64,000 nt of DNA from Prevotellaceae bacterium (GCA_031271465.1 JAISVR010000005.1:1-64000), one strand, 5' to 3'; positions 34,904-44,242 are shown, counted from the first letter of the stretch. Notes: generated by a model not told the origin, from the sequence alone. Program-made: numbers and translations.

Positions 34904-34924
34904 TTAACTCTTAGTTCTAAGTTA
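34904..34924. repeat. Right arm of the inverted pair flanking purB
   Basis: TTAACTCTTAGTTCTAAGTT and A, ending 6 bases before the next start codon. Pairs with 33380-33400. Confidence 0.6.
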
Positions 34925-34930
34925 TTAATT

Positions 34931-36772
34931 ATGAAGAATTTCCTCATTCTCTTTACCCGATTCCTTCCGCCATACAAACGATATGTGGTTGCGAATATTT
35001 TATGCAATTTGCTTTCTACCATATTCAGCCTGTTTTCGTTTGGGACGATAATTCCTATTCTGCAAATCCTGTTTGGTATGGAGGGCGAAAACCATTCGTA
35101 CATTGCATGGGCATGGACAGACAGTTTTAAGGAAATTTTCAACGCTTTGAAAAATAATATATTTTACATCATTGAACAATATATCCAACATCATGGAGCA
35201 AGCACCACGCTGCTGATGCTTGGCGTGTTTTTAGTGGTGATGACGCTGATGAAAACCGGATTGATGTTTCTTGCCGGTTATTATATGACGCCTATTCAAT
35301 ACGGCGTATTGCGCGACCTGCGCCGGCGACTGTACGACAAAATTGTAGTTTTGCCTATCGGTTTTTTCTCCGAGGAACGCAAAGGCGATATTATGGCGCG
35401 CATGACGGGCGATGTACAGGAAATAGGTAACTCGATAATGAGTTCGCTCGATATTATTTTCAAAAATCCCGTGATGGTGATTATCTACTTAGCCGTGATG
35501 CTGTCTATAAGCTGGCAACTCACGCTGTTTGTTCTCGTACTGCTGCCTATAGGCGGGCTGATTATCGGACGCGTGGGTAAATCGCTTAAAAAACGCTCTA
35601 TGCGCGGACAGGTGGAAACGGGCGAACTGCTTTCGCAAATTGAAGAAACGCTCGGCGGACTGCGTATTGTAAAGGCTTTCAACGCTGAAGAGAAGGTGCG
35701 CGCCCGTTTTTCGGAAATCAACGAGCGAGTGCGCCGCACATTCAACCGCATGAACCGGAAATACATTTTGGCGCATCCGGTAAGCGAATTTCTTGGCACG
35801 GCGATTATCGTAATTGTGATGTGGTACGGCGGTACGCTTATTATCAATCAAACAAGTTCAATTACCGCACCGTCGTTTATCTACTATCTGATAATTTTTT
35901 ACAGCATCATCAATCCTGTAAAAGACATATCGAAAGCCACTTATACCATTCAAAAAGGGCTTGCCTCACTCGATCGTGTAGACGCGATACTGAAAGCTGA
36001 AAACCCGATTACGGATAAAAAAGATGCGGTTTCGGTACATGGATTTAAACGCGAAATCGAATTTCGGGCTGTTTCCTTTGCTTATCAGCCCGATGTGTGG
36101 GTGTTGCGCGACATCAATCTTAGGATTGAAAAAGGGAAAATGGTGGCGCTTGTAGGACAGTCGGGTTCGGGAAAATCGACCATGGTAGATTTACTTCCGC
36201 GTTTCTACGATGTGCAGCAAGGCGAAATTTTGATTGACGGGAAAAATGTGAAGGACATTAAGGTGCACGATTTGCGTGCGCAGATGGGCAATGTGAATCA
36301 GGAAGCGATTTTGTTTAACGATTCGTTTTATAATAACATTACCTTCGGTGTGGAACATGCCACGATGGACGAGGTGATTGCTGCGGCGAAAATTGCCAAT
36401 GCACACAATTTTATCGTGGCAAGCGAAAACGGCTACGAAACTAATATCGGCGACCGTGGGGGTAAACTCTCGGGCGGACAGCGGCAACGCATCAGCATTG
36501 CCCGTGCGATACTTAAAAATCCACCCATATTGATACTCGATGAAGCTACTTCGGCACTCGATACGGAAAGCGAAAAACTTGTACAGGAGGCAATTGATAA
36601 TCTGATGCAAAACCGCACTTCAATAGTGGTTGCCCACCGCCTTTCAACCATCAAGAAAGCCGACCTTATTTGCGTGATGCACGAAGGGCGCATTGTGGAG
36701 CGCGGACGACATGACGAACTTATTGCTCTCAATGGTTACTACAAGCGATTGTGTGATATGCAGTCGTTTTAA
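34931..36772 (+). CDS. MsbA-like ABC exporter (lipid A/multidrug type)
   Basis: 613 residues. Six membrane helices in the N-terminal half (about 15-330), then a nucleotide-binding domain with Walker A VGQSGSGKSTMVDLLPRFYD, Q-loop GNVNQEAILFNDSF, signature LSGGQRQRISIARAIL, Walker B ILILDEATSALD and switch VVAHRLSTIKKADL. It is a half-transporter forming a homodimer that exports a hydrophobic substrate, probably the lipid A core, though multidrug exporters look alike. No partner gene is adjacent. Confidence 0.9.
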   Translation: MKNFLILFTRFLPPYKRYVVANILCNLLSTIFSLFSFGTIIPILQILFGMEGENHSYIAWAWTDSFKEIFNALKNNIFYIIEQYIQHHGASTTLLMLGVFLVVMTLMKTGLMFLAGYYMTPIQYGVLRDLRRRLYDKIVVLPIGFFSEERKGDIMARMTGDVQEIGNSIMSSLDIIFKNPVMVIIYLAVMLSISWQLTLFVLVLLPIGGLIIGRVGKSLKKRSMRGQVETGELLSQIEETLGGLRIVKAFNAEEKVRARFSEINERVRRTFNRMNRKYILAHPVSEFLGTAIIVIVMWYGGTLIINQTSSITAPSFIYYLIIFYSIINPVKDISKATYTIQKGLASLDRVDAILKAENPITDKKDAVSVHGFKREIEFRAVSFAYQPDVWVLRDINLRIEKGKMVALVGQSGSGKSTMVDLLPRFYDVQQGEILIDGKNVKDIKVHDLRAQMGNVNQEAILFNDSFYNNITFGVEHATMDEVIAAAKIANAHNFIVASENGYETNIGDRGGKLSGGQRQRISIARAILKNPPILILDEATSALDTESEKLVQEAIDNLMQNRTSIVVAHRLSTIKKADLICVMHEGRIVERGRHDELIALNGYYKRLCDMQSF

Positions 36773-36817
36773 GAGAATCAGACTTTGCCAAAGTTGCCGC
36801 TTGTGTGAAACCGCCCG

Positions 36818-37936
36818 TTAGGTACCGGTGTTTTTATCATCTTCAACCAATGTATAATTTGCACTTCTTCCTCCTTCTTCTTCCTGTTGCAAAATTCCTT
36901 TTTCTATCAAATCTTTAATATCTCTCAGCGCCGTGTCTGAAGATGTTTTTGTTATTTTCGCCCATTTCGAGGAAGTCAGTTTTCCAAAGAAATCGTCAAA
37001 CAGTTTGTTTATCATCAGGCGTTGTCGCTCATTGATTGATGTTTCTTTGTGCTTCTCCCAAAAGTCTGCCTTTTGCACAATATTTTGCATACCTTCTTCG
37101 GTATCAAGCAATGCGTGTTTCAAACAAGTCAAAAACCAAACCAACCATTGCGTTATGTCGCCCTCGCTGTGCTGTTCTGTTTTGAGCGTTTCGTAATAGA
37201 TATTTTTTTCTTGTTGAATTTGATTTGACAAACTATAAAATCGCTCCGAACTATTTTCACTGCGGGCGAGTAGCATATCCGAAATTGCTCTTGCAATTCG
37301 TCCGTTTCCGTCATCGAATGGGTGGATAATGATAAACCAAAAATGCGCAATAGCAGATTTTAAAACAGCGTCAATTATTACGCTATCATCATTTAACCAC
37401 AGAAGAAATTTATCCATTTCCGCTTTTACATCTTTAGCGGGAACGGCTTCGTAATGCACTCGTTCTTTTCCCATTGCGCCCGAAACGATTTGCATTTCTT
37501 CGCTGCGATATTGCGCAACTTCGATTTTATACATTCCGCTATAACCTGTTGGAAAAAGCGCGGCGTGCCAGCCAAATAATCTTTCTTCGGTAAGCGGTTT
37601 TTTGAAATTCTGCGTAGCATCAAGCATCATTTCTACAACTCCGTCAACATTTCGAGGAGAGGAAACAAGTCCTGCCGTATTTATTCCCAAACGACGAGCG
37701 ATAGAAGAACGAACTTGTTCGTAATTCAACTTTTCGCCCTCTATTTCCGACGATTTGAGTACATCAAGCGTAAGCATTTCAAGATTTTTTTCCTCTTTCG
37801 ACGAAAACCCCAATGATTGAACTTGTCCTAAAATTTTGCCCTGTAAAAGACGAACTTCTCCCAATGCCGCACTCACAGCCGCATTTTGCCAACTGAAATC
37901 TGTCCAATTTTTGTATTGATAAATGTATTTAGCCAT
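36818..37936 (-). CDS. Fic family protein with DUF4172 and winged-helix domain
   Basis: 372 residues. N-terminal DUF4172 (about 1-90) contains the inhibitory-helix pattern SSEIEGE ([S/T]xxxE[G/N]); the Fic core has IIHPFDDGNGRIARAISDML, the canonical HPFxxGNGRxxR loop, so it should transfer AMP to a protein target. The C-terminus (about 300-365: SSKWAKITKTSSDTALRDIK, LIEKGILQQEEEGGRSANY) is a winged helix. Enzyme and DNA binder in one chain, placed behind a nested dyad in its own promoter, suggests self-regulation. It faces the ABC exporter gene end to end. Target unknown. Confidence 0.9.
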   Translation of the reverse strand: MAKYIYQYKNWTDFSWQNAAVSAALGEVRLLQGKILGQVQSLGFSSKEEKNLEMLTLDVLKSSEIEGEKLNYEQVRSSIARRLGINTAGLVSSPRNVDGVVEMMLDATQNFKKPLTEERLFGWHAALFPTGYSGMYKIEVAQYRSEEMQIVSGAMGKERVHYEAVPAKDVKAEMDKFLLWLNDDSVIIDAVLKSAIAHFWFIIIHPFDDGNGRIARAISDMLLARSENSSERFYSLSNQIQQEKNIYYETLKTEQHSEGDITQWLVWFLTCLKHALLDTEEGMQNIVQKADFWEKHKETSINERQRLMINKLFDDFFGKLTSSKWAKITKTSSDTALRDIKDLIEKGILQQEEEGGRSANYTLVEDDKNTGT

Positions 37937-37950
37937 ATCAAACTAATTAT

Positions 37951-38010
37951 GCGGTAAAAGTATAAAGTATTTTCCGCATTTTTGCGGCGAATAAACTGTT
38001 TTTTTACCGC
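37951..38010 (-). promoter_or_regulatory. Nested dyad in the Fic gene promoter
   Basis: GCGGTAAAA at 37951-37959 mirrors TTTTACCGC at 38002-38010; centred between them CCGCA-TTTT-TGCGG spans 37974-37987. Both pairs share the axis at 37980.5, and both spacers are 14 bases. The left half-site overlaps the promoter-like TACTTTTA on the minus strand, so a bound protein would block transcription of the Fic gene. Confidence 0.6.
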
Positions 38011-38153
38011 AAAATTATTTAATTATTTAATTTTCAGTCAATTAATTTAAAATCGGTGGATAGTAATGATTATCTTTTGTCGTTTGCTTTCAAAACGATT
38101 ATCTCTGTCTTTTTCTCCACTCGTTACAAATTCATATACAAATCCGGTTACCA

Positions 38154-39461
38154 TCAATTCGAACTCCCCGAACCCGACACATTCCCTTTAGCATCCGATT
38201 TATTGATAAAAGCAATGCGTTCTGCCTTGGCAATAAAACCGGGGTCTATTTCCAAGCCCATGCCGGGTGTGGTAGGTACTTTTATTTTTCCATCTACGAT
38301 TTTAAAATCGGGCGTGTACCACGAAGGCGTTTCCTGCGATTTACGCCAGGGATATTCCATCATCGGCAAGGCATTTTTTGTACAGGAAGCAAATTGCAAA
38401 ATATTGACCGAAGTTGCGCGGGTTTGTGTGTTATGCGGAACAATATTTATACCCATTCGTTCGGCAAGACGAGCCACTCGTATGGTGCGGATAAGTCCGC
38501 CGTTGTAGTTGATGTCGGGCTGAACAATGCTCATCATGTGGTTCTTTAAACCCCACCAGAAAAGCCACAGGCTTGAATCCTGTTCGCCGGCGGCAATCGG
38601 AATATTCAGTGCTTTGGCAACCGCTTGCGTGTCCGAAAGCAGTTGAAACGGACAAGGTTCTTCAAAAAATGAATAATTCAGGCTTTCGAGCATTCGTCCC
38701 ACTTCGATAGCTTCTTTTACGGTATACGAACCGTTGGCATCGGCAGCAAGGATAATATCGTTGCCCAACTGTTTGCGCGAAAGTTCGAGCAGTGTTTTTG
38801 TGCGATTCGGGTAGGGGTCGTATTTTTGCATGCGCCCGCCGATTTTGAATTTCACGGATTTTGCTCCCGTTTCTTCCACACCACGCGCATAAATGGCAAT
38901 TTCCTCTTCGGCAGTCAGTTCGCGCGCCGAGCCGGATAGATAAACAGGAATTTCGTTGCGCCACACGCCGCCCAAGAGTTCTCCGACGGGTTTACGGGCA
39001 ATTTTTCCCAACATATCGAGCACGCTTTGCTCCACATACGCCACCGGACACCACAGAGCCAAACCCGCCAGTTTGTAGTTGGCACGATAAACCGAATCGA
39101 CCAGCGTTTCAATATCGCGGGCATCTTTGCCGATAAAATGCGGGGCAATCAATCGTTCGAAAATAGGCAGGAAATCAATAATTTGTTTGGTACCGATAAG
39201 ACCTTCCGCGCCATCTTTGGAACGGGTGCGTACAAAATAGTTCGAGCCGTTTTTCAACAGTTCGATTGATTCGATAATAACCGGCGACGAGATTTGTCCA
39301 TGCAAATTAAACATCGGAGCCGTGAAATCGGCTTCATTGAAATCGAGCGAAACTGTACTTCTTTTTTCTACATTGGTAAGAGCAGATAATTGTTGCGGTA
39401 TGGCAGCTAATGCGGCGCTTGCAGCAGCGGTTTTCAACCATTGACGGCGTGTAAATTTCAT
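38154..39461 (-). CDS. Tat-exported mandelate racemase/muconate lactonizing enzyme
   Basis: 435 residues. The start MKFTRRQWLKTAAASAALA is a twin-arginine signal. The enolase-superfamily barrel carries the KFKIGG catalytic Lys pair region (SVKFKIG), metal ligands in ILAADANGSYT, FFEEPCPF and IAAGEQDSSLW, and VPHNTQTRA with a His. This pattern fits the mandelate racemase subgroup; acid-sugar dehydration or dipeptide epimerisation are possible. Tat export places a folded, cofactor-bearing enzyme in the periplasm. It stands alone with a clear -7 element at 39495. Confidence 0.8.
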   Translation of the reverse strand: MKFTRRQWLKTAAASAALAAIPQQLSALTNVEKRSTVSLDFNEADFTAPMFNLHGQISSPVIIESIELLKNGSNYFVRTRSKDGAEGLIGTKQIIDFLPIFERLIAPHFIGKDARDIETLVDSVYRANYKLAGLALWCPVAYVEQSVLDMLGKIARKPVGELLGGVWRNEIPVYLSGSARELTAEEEIAIYARGVEETGAKSVKFKIGGRMQKYDPYPNRTKTLLELSRKQLGNDIILAADANGSYTVKEAIEVGRMLESLNYSFFEEPCPFQLLSDTQAVAKALNIPIAAGEQDSSLWLFWWGLKNHMMSIVQPDINYNGGLIRTIRVARLAERMGINIVPHNTQTRATSVNILQFASCTKNALPMMEYPWRKSQETPSWYTPDFKIVDGKIKVPTTPGMGLEIDPGFIAKAERIAFINKSDAKGNVSGSGSSN

Positions 39462-39494
39462 AGGGATTGATTTTTATTGTTTTTTAGTTCACCG

Positions 39495-39502
39495 CAAAGA
39501 TA
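39495..39502 (-). promoter_or_regulatory. -7 element of the enolase-superfamily gene
   Basis: Minus-strand TATCTTTG 34 bases before the start codon; the -33 position reads TTTTA, near TTTG. Confidence 0.5.
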
Positions 39503-39877
39503 AAAAAATATGCTTATCCGTAAAACTACCCCAAAAAACAATAGTTAGCTTCGCTGAACGCTGTTTCGGTGCCATGCACCTGAATAGTTAATGTGTTTTT
39601 TTATTTCTACAACTATTTACGGCACGCTGTACCTTTATTATAAAATAGGATAACTGCAGCGCAGCATATTTTTGTAGCCAATTTAAGTAAGCTGCGGAGC
39701 TGCGTAATTTAATGTTGGGTAGTTTTGAGGATAAGCATTTAAAAAAATTATGCTTTATCGATAAACTTAATAAATCGATTGTCGTTGCTCAACAACCTGT
39801 AAGCAATGCCGACAGAGCAGTGCAAATCTGAACTAAATAATCATTACGCCATAATTGCTCCATTTGCACCGTGTAAA

Positions 39878-39955
39878 TACACTGAATTTATTAAACTCAC
39901 TATGTTTTCACATTGAAATGCACGGAATTTGCTAAACTCACTCTATTTTGAAAGG
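39878..39955. repeat. Two imperfect direct repeats
   Basis: AATACACTGAATTTATTAAA and CTCACTATGTTTT, then AAATGCACGGAATTTGCTAA and ACTCACTCTATTTT: the same roughly 30-base unit twice about 40 bases apart. Confidence 0.55.
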
Positions 39956-39983
39956 GAAAACATAACAATTATAGAATAATTAA

Positions 39984-39991
39984 TATATTTG
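39984..39991 (+). promoter_or_regulatory. -7 element of the orphan gene at 40029
   Basis: TATATTTG 38 bases before the start codon. Confidence 0.5.
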
Positions 39992-40028
39992 CACAGAAAA
40001 AAATAAAAAACTTTTAAAATTTAATAGA

Positions 40029-40697
40029 ATGGAAGAAAAAGAAGCGAAAAAAGCAAAAAAAAGCAACCTGCCCGGCAAGGAAGCCGACCTGAACACCGTT
40101 GCCACAGAAGTTGCAGCCGTGTGGGTGAAACATCCGAAAATCACCCTGTTGTGGACCGATGCAGAAAAATTCGAGCAGGCAGTAACTACTTTTGGTACAT
40201 CATATGCCGAACGCGAAGATGCCAAAGGTACCCGACAAGGCGTAACACAAAGCCTCAAAGAATTAAACAGCGAAATAAACAACTCTGTTGAGCAGCTGAA
40301 AGTTTATTTGGCAGCAACTTACAGCAAAAAAACAGCAGCAGCTCATTATGCAAGCCTGGGCATTGTAAAAGAGAAAAGCGGCTACAAATTACCGGTAGAT
40401 AACGACCGCAGACTCTACGCCATGGAGCAGCTAATTAAAGGATTAGAGCAACACGGATTGAGCGAAGGCAAACTCGGTACAGCCTACTGGAGAGAAATAG
40501 CAACGCGTTTTGCCCAGCTGAAAAAACAGGCGGCAGAAGCAGACAAAAATTCTGCCCGGCATGTAAGCATCAAAGCCGAGCAAAAAGTACAGATACGCAA
40601 AACTCTCAATGCGCTGATAAGCGTTATCAAAGGAAACTACCCCGATACCTGGAAAGAAGAACTGCGGGTATGGGGCTTTCAGAAAGAAAAATATTAA
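40029..40697 (+). CDS. Orphan helical cytosolic protein
   Basis: 222 residues, no signal. Starts with a very charged Lys/Glu/Ala leader (MEEKEAKKAKKSNLPGKEAD), then predicted helices and the blocks ITLLWTDAEKFEQAVTTFG and LNSEINNSVEQLKVYLAATY. It resembles a recurring Bacteroidota hypothetical family that I cannot name. It has its own promoter and is followed by a large palindrome with terminator character. No neighbour suggests a role. Confidence 0.65.
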   Translation: MEEKEAKKAKKSNLPGKEADLNTVATEVAAVWVKHPKITLLWTDAEKFEQAVTTFGTSYAEREDAKGTRQGVTQSLKELNSEINNSVEQLKVYLAATYSKKTAAAHYASLGIVKEKSGYKLPVDNDRRLYAMEQLIKGLEQHGLSEGKLGTAYWREIATRFAQLKKQAAEADKNSARHVSIKAEQKVQIRKTLNALISVIKGNYPDTWKEELRVWGFQKEKY

Positions 40698-40992
40698 AAA
40701 CCTGTCCCAGCCCCCCTTTAGGTAAAAGTATTTTTACCACAAAGTTCACTAAGTTGTACGCAAAGAGCACAAAGAATTATTATCAATCATTTGTGCTCTT
40801 TGTCATTTTTCTTTGCAACCCTTGTGGTAAAGTTTTTTTTTGAATTTTAAGACAGCCTCGATATTAAAGCCATAGTTGTAGTTAATTCAAGTTGCTACCT
40901 AATTAAAATTACAGCTCGGTAGAAAAAGTGTTCCTGCATAAACCGGCATTCCGTTAGGAATGCAACCTTATTTTGTATAGTTAATAGTTTCT
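40698..40992. other. Gap holding a large palindromic element
   Basis: 295 bases between two gene ends. It contains a hairpin GGTAAAA-GTAT-TTTTACC (40721-40738), the two-armed palindrome (40733-40831) and a small hairpin GCATTCC-GTTA-GGAATGC (40946-40963). No gene seen. Confidence 0.6.
40733..40831. repeat. Imperfect palindrome with terminator-like core
   Basis: Outer arms TTTACCACAA (40733-40742) and TTGTGGTAAA (40822-40831), inner arms CAAAGAGCACAAA (40761-40773) and TTTGTGCTCTTTG (40790-40802), with T-rich tails. It can end transcription on both strands and has the look of a small mobile repeat. Confidence 0.7.
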
Positions 40993-41946
40993 TCAATAAT
41001 TCTTGTTCAGCCATTTGAGCATTTCTTCGGGCGTTTTATGGCGGCGACGGCGAGCGTAATCGATAAGCTGCTCGGGCGAGATTTTGCCGATGTTGAAATA
41101 ATGCGCTTCGGGGTGAGCGATGGTGATGCCGCAGATGGAAGCACCGGGTATCATGGCTCCGTTTTTGGTGAGTTGAATACCTATTTCACTGAGCGGAAGA
41201 ATAGGTTGCAGGTCGAAAATAACCGACTGGTCGGGTAGGGAAGGGTAGCCCACTGCGGGACGAATGCCCGTGTAACGCGCTTTAAGCATATCGGCAATGC
41301 TCAGCTTCTCGTTTGCTGCGTAGCCCCAATACTGTTTACGGATTTTTTCGTGCAGCCATTCGGCAGCAGCTTCAACAAGGCGGTCGGCAAGAGTTTTTAC
41401 AAGAATGGCGTTGTAGTGATCATTTTGAGCTTCAAAGTTGCGTGCCAAATCGTCAGCACCGTGCACCACGACGGCAAACGAACCGCAATAATCTGCCGCA
41501 GGCGATACAAAATCGCAAAGCGACCAATATATGCCGTCCCTGCTAAATTCCTGCTGTCGGAGCGTAGGCAGGTAAATTTCTTTTTCTTGATAAAAAAATA
41601 CGATACCTTCGTTGCGACTCTGTGCGGGAAACAGTCCAACAATGCCTTTTGCAGCAAGCTGTCCGCTTATTTGCTTCAATAATGCCAATGCGTCGCGATA
41701 AAGCGATAAAGCTTCACGGGCTTTGGGGCGGTCTGTTTCGGAAAATCCTTGCAACCATGTGGTGGAGCAAGCTTCGCAATCGCACAAGGCAGAGTTTATG
41801 TTATCGTATTTTCCGCTTAATTTCCAAGCCGAAAAGAAAAACCGCCAGTCGATGTAAGCTACAAGCTCATCGATTGAAATGTCGTTCAAAATGGTGATTC
41901 CGAGCGCATTCGGTTTAGTAGGGATATATGTATATTTATTTTTCAA
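40993..41946 (-). CDS. Free-standing methionine synthase activation domain protein
   Basis: 317 residues. ISIDELVAYIDWRFFFSAWK at the start and YTGIRPAVGYPSLPDQ (the AdoMet-binding RPAxGYPSxPD motif of MetH) plus SICGITIAHPEAHYFNIGK mark the MetH activation domain. In E. coli this is the last part of a 1200-residue enzyme; here it is alone, and no homocysteine, folate or cobalamin domains are next to it. The start codon appears to be TTG, preceded by an in-frame stop, with no ATG in the N-terminal half. It is the last gene of a purD-GT2 run. It presumably re-methylates cobalamin in a separately encoded methionine synthase. Confidence 0.85.
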   Translation of the reverse strand: MKNKYTYIPTKPNALGITILNDISIDELVAYIDWRFFFSAWKLSGKYDNINSALCDCEACSTTWLQGFSETDRPKAREALSLYRDALALLKQISGQLAAKGIVGLFPAQSRNEGIVFFYQEKEIYLPTLRQQEFSRDGIYWSLCDFVSPAADYCGSFAVVVHGADDLARNFEAQNDHYNAILVKTLADRLVEAAAEWLHEKIRKQYWGYAANEKLSIADMLKARYTGIRPAVGYPSLPDQSVIFDLQPILPLSEIGIQLTKNGAMIPGASICGITIAHPEAHYFNIGKISPEQLIDYARRRRHKTPEEMLKWLNKNY

Positions 41947-41965
41947 TAGCTAAAAAAATTATTCC

Positions 41966-42925
41966 TTAGTCAAAAAACTTTTTTACAAAAGCTTTTATAA
42001 ATCCGAAACCGTAGCCAAAGAGTTGTGTAAACGAAGTTACAACAGACAATAAGCCGATTTTTAAACTTTTGTTTTTTAAGGAAGAATCGATAAAAATAAG
42101 CAAACAAAACAGCAAAACAGGTAAAATTAATAACGGAATGAAAACACTTGCAACAAGCAATAAAAGCACTCCGATACTAAACACAGCCGGCAGGAAATGA
42201 ACAATTTTCAATGCGCCCGGATAATCGGGATGTCGTTGCCACAAAGCAATACGAGCCTCGCCCGAATGTTTTACCTGCTTGAAAAACTGTTGCAGGTCAG
42301 TTCGGCGTTTGTGATACACGGTGGCGTTTTGCAACAATCGAACGGAGTAACCCGCTTTGTAAAGCCGAATGCTCAGGTCAATATCTTCGCCGTAACGCAT
42401 GGCAGCAAAACCTCCTATGGCTTCGAAAGCTGTTTTGCCCACACCGAGGTTAAAACTCCGCGGATGAAATCGCTCCATCTGTTTTTTCCCACCACGAATA
42501 CCGCCGGTAGTAAAAAAAGAAGTCATAGCATAATTAACCGCCTTTTGCATGTCCGAAAACGAAGTATCTGCCGCATCGGCACCGCCAAAAGCATCGCAAT
42601 AGTTATCTGTAAGTTCCGTGCGCACATTTCGTAAGTATTCGCGGGGCACAATCACATCAGAATCCAGAATTATCAGGTAGTTACCGCTGCTATGCCTTGC
42701 GCCGTAGTTGCGGCTGTCACCCGGACCCGAATTTTCCTTATAGAAATAATGCAAGTTCAGCCGGTCGGTATATTTTTTACACACATCCTCGCAGGAAATA
42801 GTTGAACCGTCTTCTACCACCACCACTTCAAAATCGCTGTCAGTTTGTGCAGTTAAGCTGTGCAGCAACTCGTCAATTTCGTCGGGACGATTGTAAACCG
42901 GTATAACTATTGAAAAATTCAGCAT
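41966..42925 (-). CDS. Family 2 glycosyltransferase, membrane-attached
   Basis: 319 residues from ATG 42925 (a TTG at 42931 was rejected). GT-A fold: FSIVIPVYNRPDEIDELLHS, VVVEDGSTI, NSGPGDSRNYGARHS and the DxD-type LIILDSDVIVP. The conserved RYGEDIDLSIRLYKAGYSV fits an acceptor region. Two membrane helices near the C-terminus (about 245-290) tether it to the inner membrane. It likely adds a sugar to a lipid-linked glycan. It is 17 bases after purD and 19 bases before the MetH-activation gene. Confidence 0.85.
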   Translation of the reverse strand: MLNFSIVIPVYNRPDEIDELLHSLTAQTDSDFEVVVVEDGSTISCEDVCKKYTDRLNLHYFYKENSGPGDSRNYGARHSSGNYLIILDSDVIVPREYLRNVRTELTDNYCDAFGGADAADTSFSDMQKAVNYAMTSFFTTGGIRGGKKQMERFHPRSFNLGVGKTAFEAIGGFAAMRYGEDIDLSIRLYKAGYSVRLLQNATVYHKRRTDLQQFFKQVKHSGEARIALWQRHPDYPGALKIVHFLPAVFSIGVLLLLVASVFIPLLILPVLLFCLLIFIDSSLKNKSLKIGLLSVVTSFTQLFGYGFGFIKAFVKKFFD

Positions 42926-42942
42926 GGACAATCTCGTCGTTT

Positions 42943-44214
42943 TTATTTCAAGTCGAAACCAATATCGGAACGGAAATATTTTTTATCGTAAGTAATAATA
43001 TTTGCATTTTTAAAAGATTGAGCCAAAGCTTCCTCTTTCGTGTTACCATACGAACTGACGGCAATAACGCGCCCGCCGTTGCTAACAATTTTGCCGTCAA
43101 TCATAGTTGTTCCGGCGTGAAAAACGATGCTATCCTGTACCTTGTCCAAACCGGTAATAACCTTTCCTTTTTCAAAAGCTTCGGGGTAACCGCCCGACAC
43201 AAGCATCACCGTAACTGCATAGCGCGGATCAATTTCAAGCGATTTTTCATCAAGATTTCCTGCTGCCACCCCTTCGAGCAGTTCCACCAAATCGGATTTT
43301 ATACGCAACATTACCGCTTCCGTTTCCGGGTCGCCCATACGCGCGTTGTATTCAATAGTATAAGGCTCGCCGTTCACGCTAATCAGTCCGAAAAAAATAA
43401 ACCCTTTGTAATCAATATTCTCCGAACGAAGACCTTCGACAGTCGGTTTAATAATCCGTTCCTCCACCTTTTGCATAAATAAATTGTCGGCAAACGAAAC
43501 GGGCGAAACGGCACCCATTCCGCCGGTATTCAATCCTGTGTCGCCCTCGCCAATACGCTTGTAATCTTTTGCCACAGGAAGAATTTTGTAGTGTTCGCCA
43601 TCGGTAAGTACAAAAACCGAACATTCGATACCCGACAAAAATTCCTCAATAACCACGGTTTTGCTTGCCGCACCAAATTTGCCTTCAAGCATATTTTTCA
43701 GTTCGGCAATAGCTTCGTTTAAATCATTGATAATCAACACACCTTTGCCGGCAGCCAGTCCGTCGGCTTTAAGTACAAAAGGAGCTTCGAGGCTTTGTAA
43801 AAATGCGATTCCATTGTCGATAGAATCTGTCGTAACACTCAAATATTTTGCCGTTGGGATATTGTGGCGCATCATAAATTGCTTGGAAAAATCCTTACTC
43901 CCTTCAAGTTGCGCACCCGTTTTAGAAGGTCCAATCACGGGAATATGGTGCAGCGATTCGTCGTTTTTGAAAAAATCGTAAACCCCTTTTACCAGCGGAT
44001 CCTCGGGACCCACTACCACCATGTCGATATCTTTGTCGATAACAGCTTTTTTTAGTCCCTCAAAATTATCGGCAGCAATCGGCAGATTTGTACCGGCATT
44101 TGAAGTTCCCGCGTTTCCGGGCGCAATATAAAGGTTTTTTACTTTGGGGCTTTGCCCTATTTTCCATGCGATAGCGTGCTCCCTACCGCCCGAGCCGAGA
44201 AGAAGAATATTCAT
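42943..44214 (-). CDS. purD: Phosphoribosylamine-glycine ligase
   Basis: 423 residues from ATG 44214; the longer frame to 44262 reaches past the promoter and is not used. [19 protein letters not shown] start, ATP-grasp blocks [38 protein letters not shown] and [11 protein letters not shown]. Catalyses step two of purine synthesis. Divergent from rpsU; a minus-strand -7 TACCTTTG lies at 44250-44243. Confidence 0.94.
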   Translation of the reverse strand: MNILLLGSGGREHAIAWKIGQSPKVKNLYIAPGNAGTSNAGTNLPIAADNFEGLKKAVIDKDIDMVVVGPEDPLVKGVYDFFKNDESLHHIPVIGPSKTGAQLEGSKDFSKQFMMRHNIPTAKYLSVTTDSIDNGIAFLQSLEAPFVLKADGLAAGKGVLIINDLNEAIAELKNMLEGKFGAASKTVVIEEFLSGIECSVFVLTDGEHYKILPVAKDYKRIGEGDTGLNTGGMGAVSPVSFADNLFMQKVEERIIKPTVEGLRSENIDYKGFIFFGLISVNGEPYTIEYNARMGDPETEAVMLRIKSDLVELLEGVAAGNLDEKSLEIDPRYAVTVMLVSGGYPEAFEKGKVITGLDKVQDSIVFHAGTTMIDGKIVSNGGRVIAVSSYGNTKEEALAQSFKNANIITYDKKYFRSDIGFDLK

Positions 44215-44242
44215 TGTGAAATTTAATTTTTGACAGAGAGCG

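Larger units (their letters stand above)
39462..40028. other. Intergenic region with short direct repeats
   Basis: 567 bases, no coding frame. It holds the enolase-like gene promoter at its left end, two GCTGCGGAGCTGCG/CTGCAGCGCAG patches (39650-39710), two imperfect direct repeats of TRCACNGAATTT and AAACTCACT (about 39878-39902 and 39918-39946) and a promoter -7 at 39984. Nothing recognisable as RNA. Confidence 0.5.
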
